Shown here one piece after another: positions 34,485-46,845 of a stretch of 64,000 nt of DNA (its first letter is position 1; each line of letters opens with the position of its first letter). The translations under genes were made by a program, and so were the position numbers. This DNA comes from Pleurostoma richardsiae (Eukaryota > Ascomycota > Sordariomycetes > Calosphaeriales > Pleurostomataceae), in contig JANBVO010000049.1 in NCBI GenBank assembly GCA_030052745.1, positions 124,001 to 188,000 on the forward strand, read 5' to 3'. The notes under the pieces were generated by a model, which was not told the DNA's origin, made no database searches, and was given only the letters and a program-made list of their open reading frames with translations.

Positions 34485-37427
34485 TTAAGCCCAGAGCGGG
34501 GCCGTGACCTCGACGGCCCGCTCAACCACTGCCTTGACACGGTCGTGGAAAACTTTATTGGCACACTCGACCTCGAGATCCTCCAGCCAGACCTTGGCCG
34601 CCATCTTGTCCACCTTGATGGAGACGCCAGGTACCGGGATGCCTAGCCGGTGCAGCCGCTCGATCTCCGCCTTCTGCCTCTCCGCCAGCTGGCGCGCCTC
34701 CTCGTCCTCGTCCTCGGACACCTCCATCGACGCGTCCGAGCCGTCGTCGCCCTCGCCCTCGCCCTTCACCTTCTTCGCGTCCCGCGGCAGCGGCGGCAGC
34801 TTCGGCTCCGCGATGGGCGCGACGTTGTCCGAGCCGAACTGCGCCTCCAGGAACATGAACAGCCGCTCGAGCCGCTGCTCCGGCGTCAGGTAGGCGTGCG
34901 GGTTGGTCTTGGGCAGCTCGTAGCCGCCGCCGTGGCTGTGGCCGTTCTGCGCCGACGAGCGCTTGACCGCCGCGGGGCTGCTCTCCACGGACAGCAGGAC
35001 GGCCATGACGGCGTCGGCGATGCCGTCGTTGAGCATGTTGCCCTCCCACTCCAGCTCGACCTCGCCGTTGCTGCGGTAGCGCACCGCGATGCAGCCCATC
35101 ACCTGGTACGCGGCGACGAGGGCGTTGATCTCCTCGTCCGCCTCCTCCTCGACCTTCGCGTCGCCGTTGGTGCTGCTGCCGTTCTCTTCCTTCTTCTTCA
35201 TCATCTCGGGTAGCTCCTCGATACTACCGAAGGTGCTCTCCAGCGCCCACTTGATGAGGTCGATGCCCGCGGCGCTGAGGCGGAGCCGCTGCTTGCAGGC
35301 GATGGAGGTCGTCGTGAGACCGGCATATTCTCGCAGGTCTTCGGGCGCCATGAGTGATAGCTTGAAGTCGCTCTGGACCAGCACACCGGTAATCAAACGG
35401 GGAGGCTCGTCTGGTGTTGGGAGGTGGGTCGGTGGAGGGACGGTAGCGAGCTTGCCTACTACCTTTGCGGTTTTGTCCTGTTTGAATGGAATACGGAGTT
35501 CTTCGCAGTTTCTCGGGCTGTAAACCTTTACTTTCGTCGTCTTATTGGCATTCAAAGAGAGAAGCTTTGACTTCAACCGCATCATATTGTGTTGCTCTCC
35601 GTGGACAAGGATCTGCAGTCTCGTTAGTATGGAAGGAGCCGACAGCGAATGATACAACTCACCACTACTGGGGCTGCGACTTCTTCAATGAACTCCCTGT
35701 TCTCGGTTCCGTCGACGTGTGCAGCAAATGAGAACTCCTGGACACTACACCGTCGAGGGATGAGAACCTTCTCGCTGTCTCCCCCAGGGCCTCTCCTCGC
35801 CCCCATTGTGTTTCGAGACATGACGGCCTGGATTTGCTCGGGCTCCTGCATGATCTGCTTCGCCATGGTTCCTTCCACGCTGTAACCCGTAATGATCACA
35901 CCGTTCTTCTCGCTCGGGGCCCATCTCTCCAACAACTCTCGACTTACACCGTTCTGCAGCATACCAGGACTGGCTAGCATGACACAACTGCCAACGTCGT
36001 CGAAACGGTCTAGGTTCTTCAGGGACCGGATGTACTTAAAATCCCACGGTCCTCCTTTTCCAGCACCGTCCCCTGACGCCTCAGCCTCAGCCATCCGCTC
36101 CCTGAACAGCCTCTTGATGTTATCGTTCATGGCTCCCACGTATGTCTGATACACGAGCATACACTTCCGTGCGAGGTTGCTGGCATAATATATCGGGACC
36201 TTCTGGTAGTCTGTATGCTTGTCCCAGTACTCATCCAAGATGAGGAGGAGTTCCTGCGCTCTACCCAGCGCGAAGACGGGCATCAAGACGCGCCCTCCCC
36301 GGTTAATGATGCCGGTGATGGCCTTCATGAGGGCCTGTTCCCTCTCCAAGCGAGGAACGTGGGAAGCAATACCATAGGTTGATTCCGTGATGAGAACGTC
36401 CACCTTGACTCCCCTTGGAACCTCGGCAGAGACAAGGTGCCGGTCCTGCTCTCGCGAGTAGTCGCCAGTGAACAGGATGTTGAGTCCGGCGATCTCGATC
36501 AAAAACATAGCAGCGCCGAGAACGTGGCCTGCTGGATAAGGAGTGATTCGGATAGAGGAGATGGTGTGAGTCGTGTGATAATCGATGGCTTCGATCTGGG
36601 GGAAGGTATTCAAATGGTCCTGCTCTGTATATACCGGCTGAGAAGTCGGATTTGATGACGTGTTACCGACGCGCACGCCGTCCTGGATAAGCCACTTGTA
36701 GATTGCCTTGGTCGGATGCGTCATGAAGACACGCCCCTTGAAGTTGGTCTTTGCCAGAACATATGGCAGTGAGGCAGCATGATCGACATGGAAACTTATG
36801 CACGTTAGTAATGGGCTCATATAGAGGCATGCGAGAAGCGAAACACGCGGCGAAGCTACATGACTGGCAGTCGACGCTTCACGACTTGGCTTCAGCGATA
36901 GGCAAGTATGGCAGCGAAGGGGGCAGGGCGAGAAAAGATCTTGTATTCATATCTCTGAGTACATGACAGTGCTGGGCACATGGATAACCGTAGCACATAA
37001 TAACGTGTCGGGAAGTGCCGATTCACCAGTCACCAGATGATAGTAGCCCATATACCAACTTGCTCTGATCGACCGGATACAGGATATAATCGAAGGGGAC
37101 TGGCGGGGAGAGCGCTTACTGGCTGATTAGAAGTACATCGACGGTGCTCAGATCAAAGTCGTCGAAGAACGGAAGGGCAGCAAGTCCGTCGTATGCTGGG
37201 TGTTGGCCGGCATCGAGCTATACGGGAGCGGATCAGCACAGGGCCATCGATCGAGGGTGAACACGCGCCCATACCATGACAGTTTTGCCTTTGTATTGGA
37301 TGATGTGGCATGAGCGACCAACTTCGTTTCCACCGCCGAGGCAGAGGAACATAAGCTCATCAGCAGGGTCGACTGGCTCCTCAGACACGGCAGATGCCAT
37401 CGCCGAGGCTTTGCGCTTCGACGCCAT
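34485..37427 (-). CDS. YSH1: Ysh1/CPSF73, mRNA 3'-end processing endonuclease
   Basis: Four exons, 37427-37275, 37217-37120, 36794-35663 and 35612-34485, give 836 aa. It is a metallo-beta-lactamase/beta-CASP nuclease of the cleavage and polyadenylation factor and cuts pre-mRNA at the poly(A) site. Metal-binding motifs are HFHVDH at residues 84-89, [26 protein letters not shown], and the C-motif [13 protein letters not shown]. The beta-CASP region has [20 protein letters not shown]. The C-terminal third (from about residue 465) carries the CPSF73-100 C-terminal domain, with acidic, Ser-rich and Glu-rich stretches. Intron 2 is 325 bp, far longer than others here, and divides the first His codon of HFHVDH. 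It is divergent from TAF4. Confidence 0.95.
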
Positions 37428-38008
37428 GGTGGCGCCTAGAGGCGTCGAGCGCGGGGAGTTCCTCGAGATTATATCGCTGCTACAGGTGCCCGGGACATCA
37501 GCGATGTTATTACTGCCCTGTTAGTAGTTCGACGCGTGATAAGAAATGCGTGGTTGGGAGATCAAAAGGAGAATAAAGGTCGGCCAGCGTGAACAATAGA
37601 ACCGCTGGTAATGAGGCTCTGCGGCGCATTTTCCCAGGCAGGCGTATTGTGGGTCTGCACGTGACCGGATTCACTCCGCAAACGCGAAAGCTTCCCTCAA
37701 CTCAAGCTCATGCACTTTTTGGCCAGCAACAGCTTTTCCCACCCCCAACCGCCCACGATCGAGTCGAAACATCGCGCGATCGATCGCCAGACAAGCAGTT
37801 CATCTTCCAGCGTCTCCGAGAACGATTTGTTTGCTGCCCGAGAACTTCGAGTCGCGGATGGGCGCTGAGGAGGGAGGTTTGACCGGCTCGACAGGCTCAC
37901 CAGCCTGGGTCTGAGCCTTAACCGGAACGTAACGACGGCCACCTGAAGTCTGCACGGGACAACACTCACCTCAGACACCTAAAGCGCTGTCGCGCCTCGA
38001 TCGCCAAG
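37428..38008. promoter_or_regulatory. Divergent promoter of YSH1 and TAF4
   Basis: About 0.58 kb between two start codons of core mRNA-synthesis genes. No TATA box is obvious, as expected for housekeeping genes. No site is named. Confidence 0.4.
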
Positions 38009-39957
38009 ATGGCCCAACCTCAACCTCACATGCCGCAGCCGCAGCCGGCCTTCGCGCAGCCTCCTCGGCCTACTCCCTCGCCAGTCGCGCCTCACGGTCT
38101 CGCCCTCCCCACCCTTCCTCCTACGACGAACAAACCGCGCCTGACTCCCAGTCCTCAACCGCAAGTGACCTCGCCATATCCATCCTCTCCATACCCTGCC
38201 AGCCCCGGCAACGTCGCGCCGGCGCCTCAGGTGCCGCAAAATGCCGCCTCACCCTCGTACTCAACCATACATTCGCCGGCACCTCAACCACACTACACGA
38301 CACCCTACACAAACGGCAGCGCGACGTCACCCATGACTATGCCTGCACCACGGCCGACTCCGACCCCAGTCATGAACACGCCCCCAATCCTGACGACTCC
38401 TCAAACACCAGTCGGGCAAATGCACCAGCAATATACGAATGCATCATTTGTGCTTCCCCAACAGCAGACTCACGGCGCCATGGGACCTCCCCAGAAGCCG
38501 GCCGAGAAACAGACGCGAGAATATGAGTACGACGTCAGCGACTCGCTTGCGGGGACGGGAATCGATATTCGCGCTGAGGAGGGTGCCCTGCAGGAGTACT
38601 ATGCCAGTGCCTACGGCTTAGAAGCCAGGACGGGCTTCCCAGCAAATACACCCGGTAGCAAGTCGTCATTTTACGGAGCGGGGGTCGCGAATCAGGCGGC
38701 GCAACACGAGCAGGAGGTCAACCAGAAGGTGGCTGAAGCGGCTGCGGCGGAGCGTACTTGGAATGAATCCGCGGCGAGGCTGTCTGCGATGCGAGCACAG
38801 GAGCAAAACAACCAGTTTCTACAATTCGCGAACGTGCACTACAAGGCCGAGAAGATAGCGAAGGAGATGGGCCTGGAGCTGAACAAGGACATGAAGAACG
38901 CTCCGTTGCAGAAGTCCAGGAACCCTCTCGATTATCCACCGCCTCAAGTCACGATAAAGACTAGCGTCGGACCGGATGGCGCGGTTATCGCAACATACGG
39001 CTCAGTCTTGCCGTCAGAGAGTTATCTCATTGATCAGCTGGCTCTCCTCTCTATTGCCACGAAGCATCGGCTCCGAGAGGTCCTGGAGGACGCCGATAAG
39101 ATTGCGACGACCCGGCAGAAGACCTCGCATGGCCTTGTTCCGAACGATTGGATTGATGTCGCAGCACCGGTGAATGGCATCGACTCGAGCATAACTGCTG
39201 ACAGCCCCATGACCGGAGTGGAGAGTGCAGTGAGTCCTGGCACTAATCCACTCAAGCGTAAGTCCACACCTGCGTTGACAGGTCGTACATCACTTTATAT
39301 CTAACGCACACAACAGGCTCGTTTGAGCAATCTCAGAGTCAGGGATCAGCGGCGGATGTCAAACCCCAGCATGCGATGACTAACAATCTGACGCAAGCGA
39401 TGCGGGAGATTGGCAAGTCGGACCGCGAGCTCGAGGAGTCGAGAATCCGCAAGCGGCTGAAGCGTCAGCAAGGAGGGGAAGCCTCAGCGGCCCCATCTCG
39501 CGCCGGTTCCGTGGCTCCTGCAACACCGGGATCCGTGGCGCCAGAGCCTGAGAAAGCCCCAACCAAAAAGGAGCTGAAGAAGAGCGCGGCGAAGCAGGAT
39601 GCGAGTGCGGCTAATGTCAACAAGACGTCTATGCAGTTCCTCGGCATGTTTGGAAAGAAGAAGAAGGGCAGAAGCTACGACTGGATGACCGGCGGATCGG
39701 CGAGCGGCACCTCGACGCCCTCGCGGGTCCAGACCCAGGGGCTGCCTGGCACCCCTGCCACGCCGGCACCGAGAGGGGCCGAGAACACAGCGCTGACGCA
39801 GGAGGGCCGGAACAGGCTCGGCATGTGGAGAGAAGACGGCGAGAAGGGCAAGAAGATCCAGCTGAGGGATGTGGTGGTCGCACTGGAGCGCGACGGCAGA
39901 GACAGGGCCGCTCTGCAGTACGCGTACAACAAGCTGGACGAATCCGAGCCGAGATAG
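38009..39957 (+). CDS. TAF4: TAF4, TFIID subunit 4
   Basis: Two exons, 38009-39257 and 39317-39957, give 629 aa; the join makes NPLKRSFEQSQ. The first about 170 residues are Pro/Gln-rich and disordered. The TAF4 domain (PF05236 type) starts near residue 170 with REYEYDVSDSLAGTGIDIRAEEGAL and continues through LPSESYLIDQLALLSIATKHRLREVLEDADKIA. Exon 2 holds LTQAMREIGKSDRELEESRIRKRLKRQ and the C-terminal block KIQLRDVVVALERDGRD plus YAYNKL. In TFIID, TAF4 pairs with TAF12 through a histone-fold and supports RNA polymerase II initiation. The minus-strand ORFs here are shadows. Confidence 0.9.
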
Positions 39958-40681
39958 GTTCAGGAGCGGATCATTCTGGGCCGGCGACGCCGGAGGGTCC
40001 CTTTGGGAGGGTGAATGCTACGCTCTTCGCGGGCTCTTCGAATTGTATTCTCTGATAAGTTTTCAGCCAGGCGTTACACATCGGGCATCGGAAAGGGAAA
40101 GGGAGGCACGCATTGTCTACGACACTGGAACAAAACCGACAGGGGGGTGGCTTTCTTTTCCACTGCTCGCTCCCAGAAGACTGAGCTGGGGAGTGAGTGA
40201 GAAGAAGGCAAAAAAGGGGTTTGCTACCCTCTTAATTGACAGATGAGCCCCTTGGTGTTGTTTTATTCCCGCGCGGTCGTTCATAGAGTTGCGGACGGCA
40301 GGGGCAGCAGCTGCAGAGTAGATAGTCAGCGCACACGGCGTAGACGCGCGAAATTCAGAAAAGCTGCATTGAACTCCTTGATGTCTCTCCTTCTGTGATG
40401 TCGTGTAAGAGTAGGTAGAAGCTGTTATCCCTGGGTTCCGCTCAGCAAGCAGCATTGCGGTCGTTTCCGAAGCGCCTCCGGCCCCGCAACATTGCAGTTT
40501 GCGGGCGTGTGACGACAGCGCATCGGCGGAACTAAACAACATCGCCGACCGAACCCGGATCTCCATGATTTTGTTATCGGCCGGGCTCGGCGCAACATCT
40601 CCTCGCTCAAGTCCAACTCCTCACTCATCCTGCAACACCGTTCAGTATTTCTCAGGGCCGCAGGACAACCGAGAAGAAAAT
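39958..40681. other. Intergenic: TAF4 3' flank and Nit amidase promoter
   Basis: About 0.7 kb between two plus-strand genes. No TATA box or gene is recognised. Confidence 0.4.
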
Positions 40682-42036
40682 ATGGCTATCGCAGTGAGTC
40701 TTCCTCCCACGCCACCCTGTGAAGCGAGCAAAGGGGCTGACTGACATGTGCGCGCAGGGCATCGGGCAGATCTGCTCGACATCGTCGATGGCGCACAACC
40801 TGGAGCAGTGCGTCCGACTAATGAGCAAGGCTGCTGCCGCCGGAGCAAAGGTAATGGGCATTTTCAAGTCCTGTCAAGCTGCCCATGCATAGGATATCGC
40901 CTCTATCAGACCTGACTTGGGCCGTCTGGGTGCCTCCAACGGGTGCCGCCAAGTGGTTCACAGCCGCTTCCTACGCCTCGTGCGTAGGGCAAAGAAGAGA
41001 CCGTTGCAGAGGAAAACGCACCGGGAGAGAAGGCCTCCGGAATTCTGACGTGGCCAACGCTCTGCTTTAGCAAGTGCCGCTTATGACATCTCGGTGACGA
41101 GCCTCCTGGTCATGAATCTACAGGTGAAGGCGTTGAACGGAGGACACGACGGCTACTTAAGAAGCACACTACTGGGATGTACCCAACTAACGCATCATGC
41201 AGGTCCTCTTCCTCCCCGAGGCGTCAGACTACATAGCCGGCTCGCCGCAGGAGTCCCTCGCGCTCGCCAAGCCCGTCGCCCAGTCCCCCTTCGTCCAGGG
41301 CCTGCAGTCCGCGGCCAAGACGCACAGTCTCGCCGTGCACGTCGGCATCCACGTTCCCGTGCCCGTAGCCCCCGCGCCAGCTGCCGGCCCGGCCGTCGTG
41401 CCCACGCGGCCGTCGTCGGCCGAGGAGTCCGCGCAGGAGCAGCAGCAGCAGCAGCAGACCAAGCTCTTCAACCGCGTCATCTACATCGACGCGGACGGCG
41501 CCCTGAGGGACGCCGCGTCCTACGACAAGCTGCACCTCTTCGACTACAAGAACCTGCGCGAGTCGGCGCACACGCAGGCCGGGGCCGCCGTCGTGACCCC
41601 CTTCGACACGCCCGTCGGCCGCGTCGGCCCGCTCATCTGCTTCGACCTGCGGTTCCCGGAGCCGTCGCTGCGGCTGGGCCACCCGCCCGCGCGGCTGGGC
41701 TGGCCGGGGGGCCCCGCGCAGGTCATCACGTACCCGTCGGCGTTCACGGTGGCGACGGGCCGCGCGCACTGGGAGGTGCTGCTGCGGGCGCGGGCGATCG
41801 AGAGCCAGTGCTGGGTGGTGGCCGCGGCGCAGGTGGGGAACCACAACGAGAGGAGGGTGTCGTACGGGAGGAGCATGGTGGTCGACCCGTGGGGGAGAGT
41901 AAAGTGCCTGCTGAAGGGGGTGGCGGAGGACGGGAGCGTGGAGGAGGGGGCGGTGGGCGAGCTGGGGCTCGTGGATATCGACTTGGAGGAGTGGGAGAAG
42001 GTGAGGGCGAATATGCCCTTGGTGAGGAGGACGTGA
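40682..42036 (+). CDS. Nit-type carbon-nitrogen hydrolase (probable deaminated glutathione amidase)
   Basis: Three exons, 40682-40693, 40758-40850 and 41203-42036, give 312 aa. The first coding exon is only 12 nt (MAIA). Joining gives MAIAGIGQICSTSSMAHNLEQ and AGAKVLFLPEASDYIA, the conserved Nit start. The nitrilase-fold triad is visible: E41 in LPEASDY, K144 in YDKLHLFD and C181 in LICFDLRFPE. YGRSMVVDPWG also matches the family. The closest known functions are Nit1/Nit2 amidases that repair deaminated glutathione or act on omega-amides; nitrile cleavage itself is unlikely. A fungus-specific Pro/Ala-rich insert with a run of six Gln (about residues 83-120) follows the first domain strands. 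Intron 2 is long (352 bp). Confidence 0.88.
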
Positions 42037-45000
42037 GTGTCATCTCTCTTTCTTTCTCTTGCCCCCCCTCGCCGCAAGGTGCAGGGTGTCTTGCTTTGCT
42101 GCTTTTTCGAACGACCGGAGTTCTGGTCGCGTCACTTGGACGCCAGCTCATGCCCCGAACCTGGCTTGGCAGCACCGGAGATCTGAGGGCTCAACATGCA
42201 TTTCAGCCATGTTCCGGCGGCCATCGATGCCCTAGTTTGGAACAGTGAGCTGACTACTGAGTTTAGGGACGTTTACCCGGAGATATGATCTCTGGCTAGC
42301 TGGATGAGTGCTCTGACGCAGCGTTGGCCTTGAGTCAGGGACGTTATTCTCAGAAAGGGATACCTGAGTCGGGGGTTCAACGAGAGCCAAGGCACCCATC
42401 TCCTACGTCCCTTGGTGTTGAGCGGATTTTCCGGCTGTATTCCGTACATGGTCAATCCACCTTTCTCAAAGGGGCCGGAATAGCGAGGCTGGGCCTCGCA
42501 TAGTTAGCAATGTGGGATCCGTTCGAGTTCGAGACCACGTCAGGGGACACGCTTATCCACAGCCTCGTTTCAACCCGCTGTTGACCAGGGTCGTGATAAT
42601 TATGGATTCCCTGGGCACGAACCGGTCCCCGGGGAACCGCCGTAGCGTCGGGGACCACAGCGGAGCATCAAGAAGTCACAAGTTGCCGCCCTTAGTGTGT
42701 GCGCTATTGTGTGAATCCCCATTGTTTTTTCCTCTCTGTGAACTTCTTTTGTAGAGTATCTCAGCAGGCTGCAGCTCAGAGCCGGCTGGGCGGATCTTGT
42801 GGCAGCAAAAACTGGTAAATGACGATCCGTTCGTCGCGGCACCTCGGGATCCCCCCAAGAGGCCCAAATCGACGATGATCCTCAGGGGGAAAAACGACAG
42901 ATGACCAGGTTGACGCGTGAACCCGGCAACGCCAGACCCAGCGCATTGGAATGGGCCCACCGGAACAAATTCCCCGACATTGGTGCTTTGATGCGCTGCT
43001 TGGCTGCTCCCGCCAGTTTCGCCCGTCGGTCGTGTCACGTCGTCCCTGGCGTTGCGTGACGACCGTATCCGCCGCAGCTGTGTGTGTGTACCCTAAGGGA
43101 GGTACCGTCTACACAGTAGTGCTGATATGACAGATAAGTTAGCACGACTCGACAAGATATGACGGCTCGGAGAGTGGGGGGTCCCTCCCGTGTCCGTTTG
43201 TCTTGGGGAGAACAAGGCCATTCATTGATTGACGGTGACGCGGGTGGTCGTCGCCTCTGCCTACACCAAAAAGGGACGCTCGGCAAGAACGGGGGATCGA
43301 CTCTAGGTATGGGCTAGGCAGAGCACCAGAGCACCAGAGCACCTAGAGGCAGCTCTGGAGCTGCGTCGGCGTTATCGCGCATTGCCTCTTCTTACTCATC
43401 CGCGGCGTTCTCCGGGCCACGCAAGAGGTACCTGTAACTTACATAGTACACGCGTGGAGGGTGCATAAGATAAGGTGACACTGCACAGAGAAACCATGCA
43501 CGACCCTCGAAAGAGGAAGTCTTCTGGGTGTCTTCTGCTGCGAGGTACATGCTGGGGGGCGCGAGAGAAAACCCCCACACCCGCCCGCGACCCATTTGGG
43601 CAGGAGGAGCAGCGCCAGCAGAAGAAGCTCCAGCAGCTAAGCCAAGGTCAGGTACTTGGGCTAGGTACCTCCAGTATCTAAGGTCAGCAGCTAAGGTAAG
43701 CGAGTGAAAAGAAACGGGAGATCATCAATTCATTCGTATCGACCAAGCCGAGCGGGACGAAGAAGGTGAGCAGAAAAAAGGTGGTTCCTGCATACCTAAG
43801 GTACCTATCTATCTTGCCATTTACGAGAAAGCAAAGTTGCGTGAGTTGCGACAGGTCACTGCACAAAGCAAGTAAAACAATCCCTCTCTCTCTTTTCTCC
43901 ATTTTTCCTTTTTGTTGACCCGCCCGATAGACAGAGAGAGACAAAGAACCGCCCGCTGCGGCCGGGGGGCACCCGCGGCCTGTCCCGGTCGCAGCAGCAG
44001 CGACAACGGGACAGAAAACCCAGCAGCGCGGTCCTGGGTACGTCGGTGGCCCTGCCACTCCTTTAAACTTGCATTAGCTCCCCCCTCCATCCCGGCCCAA
44101 GGGGGGAGAATTGGGAAAAGGAAGGGAGGGAACGCGCATTGCATCTGCCTCTCGGTGGCTTTTTTTCTTCTCTTGGTCCCCTCTTGCTTTTTCCTCAATC
44201 ATTTCTTCTTATCCTGTTTTTACGCGTTCCTGTCCCCTTAGACATGTATCTTGCGAGTAGTGGGAGTAGAAAAGTAATTGAGGCAAAAGTCGATAATAGC
44301 CACGGTGCAACACCTAGAGCGCCTTTTGATCCCGTAGACACACACCCCTCGGCGCACAGCTTCTTCTTTCGTCCACCGACCGACCGAAAGGGAGGGCGAC
44401 TGACACATGCGCCGTGGTTGGTTGGGGCGCCGTCGCATGACACCACGGAAGAGCGCTCGCCAGCCTAGGTAGCTAGGGTGGTCTTTGAATCCCCCCCGGT
44501 CCCCAGACCAAGCTCAAACTGCTGCAGCCGGCGTCGATCCCGCTCGTCATGTCTGGATCACCGTGCATGCCTTTCACCTCCCAGGAGTCAGAGCTGAGGA
44601 GCACCAAGCTGAAGACCGTTGGGAGTCGGTGGTAAATCTAATAAATCATTTGTGCTGTGTAGCTTAGAATAGTCTTGCAAACTATACACTCTAAACCGGG
44701 GGGGTATCTTCTATCAACCTGGTTCCAGCACAGAGCCCAGCTGGCCGGAACAAGTCCGCGTATCGGGCTTTCATCCAGGTTCTTCCACAGTATGTGTACA
44801 GATGAGAAACAGAGAGTGAAAGGAAAATAGGCCGAGCACTGCCTCAGCGAAGAGGTCAGGCGTCGAATACAAGGTAGGAAGCGACGAGTATTCGTCGTAA
44901 AACACAAGTCTATATGCATGCCAAATCAGTTCTTTTTCCCAGCCTTGCCCAGTTCTTTTTTTGACCCGCCAGATATCCCAAACACAAAGAAAAGGGGCTC

Positions 45001-45736
45001 CCGAGAACATGTTTCTTTTTCTTTATCCAAGCCAAGTCAACCGTTGGAAAAAGAGAACCCAGCATATCGAGGACAGGACACCACCAAATGAAGATCTCGT
45101 CAGGCGGCCATGACGAGCGGACAGGGATCCATCCAGGACTTGCTGCGAGACAGCAGCATCGATGTATCGAATCGAGTTGCCAAACAAAGCCGGATTTGGT
45201 GGGTGCTACGCCTGGTGTCGAGGGGACGCAAGTGAATGAAAACCGAGACCCATTTGCAGGAGCAAGCCGACCAGCAAAATCCCAAAATCCCATATCCAGT
45301 CTAAAAGAACGCCGTGCGCAAAACAGGGGCTTCCTCGCGAAAAGCCCAACGAGACCTCCTGCGTGTCCCACTAGGCCTCGCTACTGGGAAGCGTGTGGCG
45401 GCGAGCCGAAAATGTTTATCGTCTTCGGAGGAATGCGTATTAAAAGGTGTATCGGAATGCAAGAGCGATCGATCCAAAACATGTGGGCTCCGCGATCCCA
45501 AGAGTACAGAGTTGGTACAGTAGAATGCGCCGGCGGTAAGGTCACATTCGATTAATATCGTAAGCGGTAAAGTGGCGTATGGCGAAGCGGATTATGTGAT
45601 GGCTCATGTCGCGGTGCCATTCAGGCGACTGAGGCGCAATGGGCCCAGGGAGCATTGCGTCGCATGTGCAGCCGGACCGGTTACGACGGTGTTGGCTAGT
45701 TCTGCGAAAAAAGGGGGGATGGGCGGCATTCGCAGA
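42037..45736. other. Gene-poor region, first part
   Basis: About 3.7 kb with no recognisable protein. Pyrimidine-rich plus-strand sequence at 44.13-44.24 kb resembles a leader, but the ORF after it (44244-44468, plus) has no family features. GGTACC-containing repeats of the form (A)GGTACCT recur near 43.43, 43.65 and 43.80 kb. Base composition looks like ordinary DNA, with no obvious RIP-type AT enrichment. Confidence 0.4.
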
Positions 45737-45832
45737 TTACCGGGGCTTCGGCGGAGGCGGCTTGGGAACGCCAGTCGTGTCATAGGCGCCCCTGCCCTCA
45801 TTGGCAAAAATCGGCGACTCTGTTGAGATCAT
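45737..45832 (-). CDS. Candidate 31-residue small protein behind a spliced leader
   Basis: On the minus strand an ATG at 45832 opens a 31-codon frame ending TAA at 45739-45737. It begins MISTESPIFANEGRG and ends with a Pro/Lys tail, GVPKPPPPKPR. Upstream, a GTGAGT donor at 46073, a GCTAACATG branch-like sequence and a CTCCAG acceptor ending at 45868 predict a 206-bp leader intron. That would place 35 nt of exon before the ATG. Further upstream (46.08-46.6 kb) the minus strand is pyrimidine-rich, as in a long leader. The peptide vaguely resembles Gly-Arg-Gly small fungal proteins (DUF3602 type, GRGGAGN repeats), but I do not recognise it. A second splice at the CG/GTAATC near the stop is possible but would leave an implausibly short intron. 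The function is unknown. Confidence 0.4.
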   Translation of the reverse strand: MISTESPIFANEGRGAYDTTGVPKPPPPKPR

Positions 45833-45867
45833 TGTGCGAATGTGAAGGTGTGACGCGGGCGGGAGTA

Positions 45868-46073
45868 CTGGAGCGCGAAATCAGACATGTTAGCCAAAAG
45901 TTCCCGACGAGCCGAAACGGTTTCAATTTATACAGCTGGGGTGGTGTGAAGGAGACAGGGAGGTATAAGACGGCACGCGCAAGCGCAAAGGGAGAAGCGA
46001 GGAATTTGGAGTGGGCAAGGCAGCAGCTGGAAACGCAAAATAAGCAAGCACTTTAGCTGCGTCTCTGACTCAC
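45868..46073 (-). other. Predicted leader intron upstream of the small ORF
   Basis: GTGAGT donor, CTAAC branch-like element about 20 nt before the acceptor, and a CCAG acceptor. These are all consensus features of introns in this window. A start-stop ATGTGA sits exactly on the donor and could act as a minimal upstream ORF if unspliced. Confidence 0.4.
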
Positions 46074-46845
46074 ATTTTGGTCCTTGTAGTGCGACGATTG
46101 CAGCTCCTGAATCAGGAAGCAGGACGTCAAGGGAGACGCGGATTGGGAGGGCGAAAGAGGCAATGATTGCAGGGAAGCCCTGAGTTCTGCCGAATAGGAT
46201 CCGACTCGAGACTAGTCGCCGAAGAGGAGGTTTCTGGGAGGTTGCGACAGATAGATTGGGCGGAAGCTGGAGGCGACACCGAGAGCGAGAAGGGAGAGCT
46301 CAATTTATGGCCACTTCTCGCAAGGTAGGTGGAGAGGACGTCGGGATGGCCGCTTGTTTGTCTCGTGTCTCGGAGTTGCAGTCTATGGAGCTTTGAGAGA
46401 AGCTCTTGTCGATGCGCTGCAGGTAGTCGCAGGGCGGGTTTCTGAACGCGTGAAGTGGTAGATCGCTTAAGGGGTGTCCGTTCGATGCAGGTTGGGGCAG
46501 CGTCTTTGTGCAAGAAGCAGTGCCAAAGCAGGAGCAGATGCAGAAGAGAAGAGAGCTTCAGAAGGGTAAGCGAAGCTTTATTAGTATACAGGAGGAGGAG
46601 AGGAGAGTTAGGATTAGATGAGGACTTCGAGGAGAAAAGACCACGGAGCGGAAAGGGAAGGGGGCCGTCCTTTATTAAGACGTCGCGAGGGTGGCTCAGG
46701 GTTTTCGGTCTTCCCAGCAGGGAGGTAAATGGAAGTAGCCAATTTTGCTACTTCTTCACCCAGGTCTCCTTCTGTTTTCAAGGCTTCCCATGCTGGCGAG
46801 CGTCCAATTTCAGAATGGGAATGGGCCAAGGGGGGATCCTGGAGG

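Noticed and set aside
44244-44468. 75-codon plus-strand ORF after a pyrimidine-rich tract
   Set aside because: Leader-like upstream sequence is tempting, but the peptide has no family resemblance and no splice structure. Left as part of the gene-poor region.
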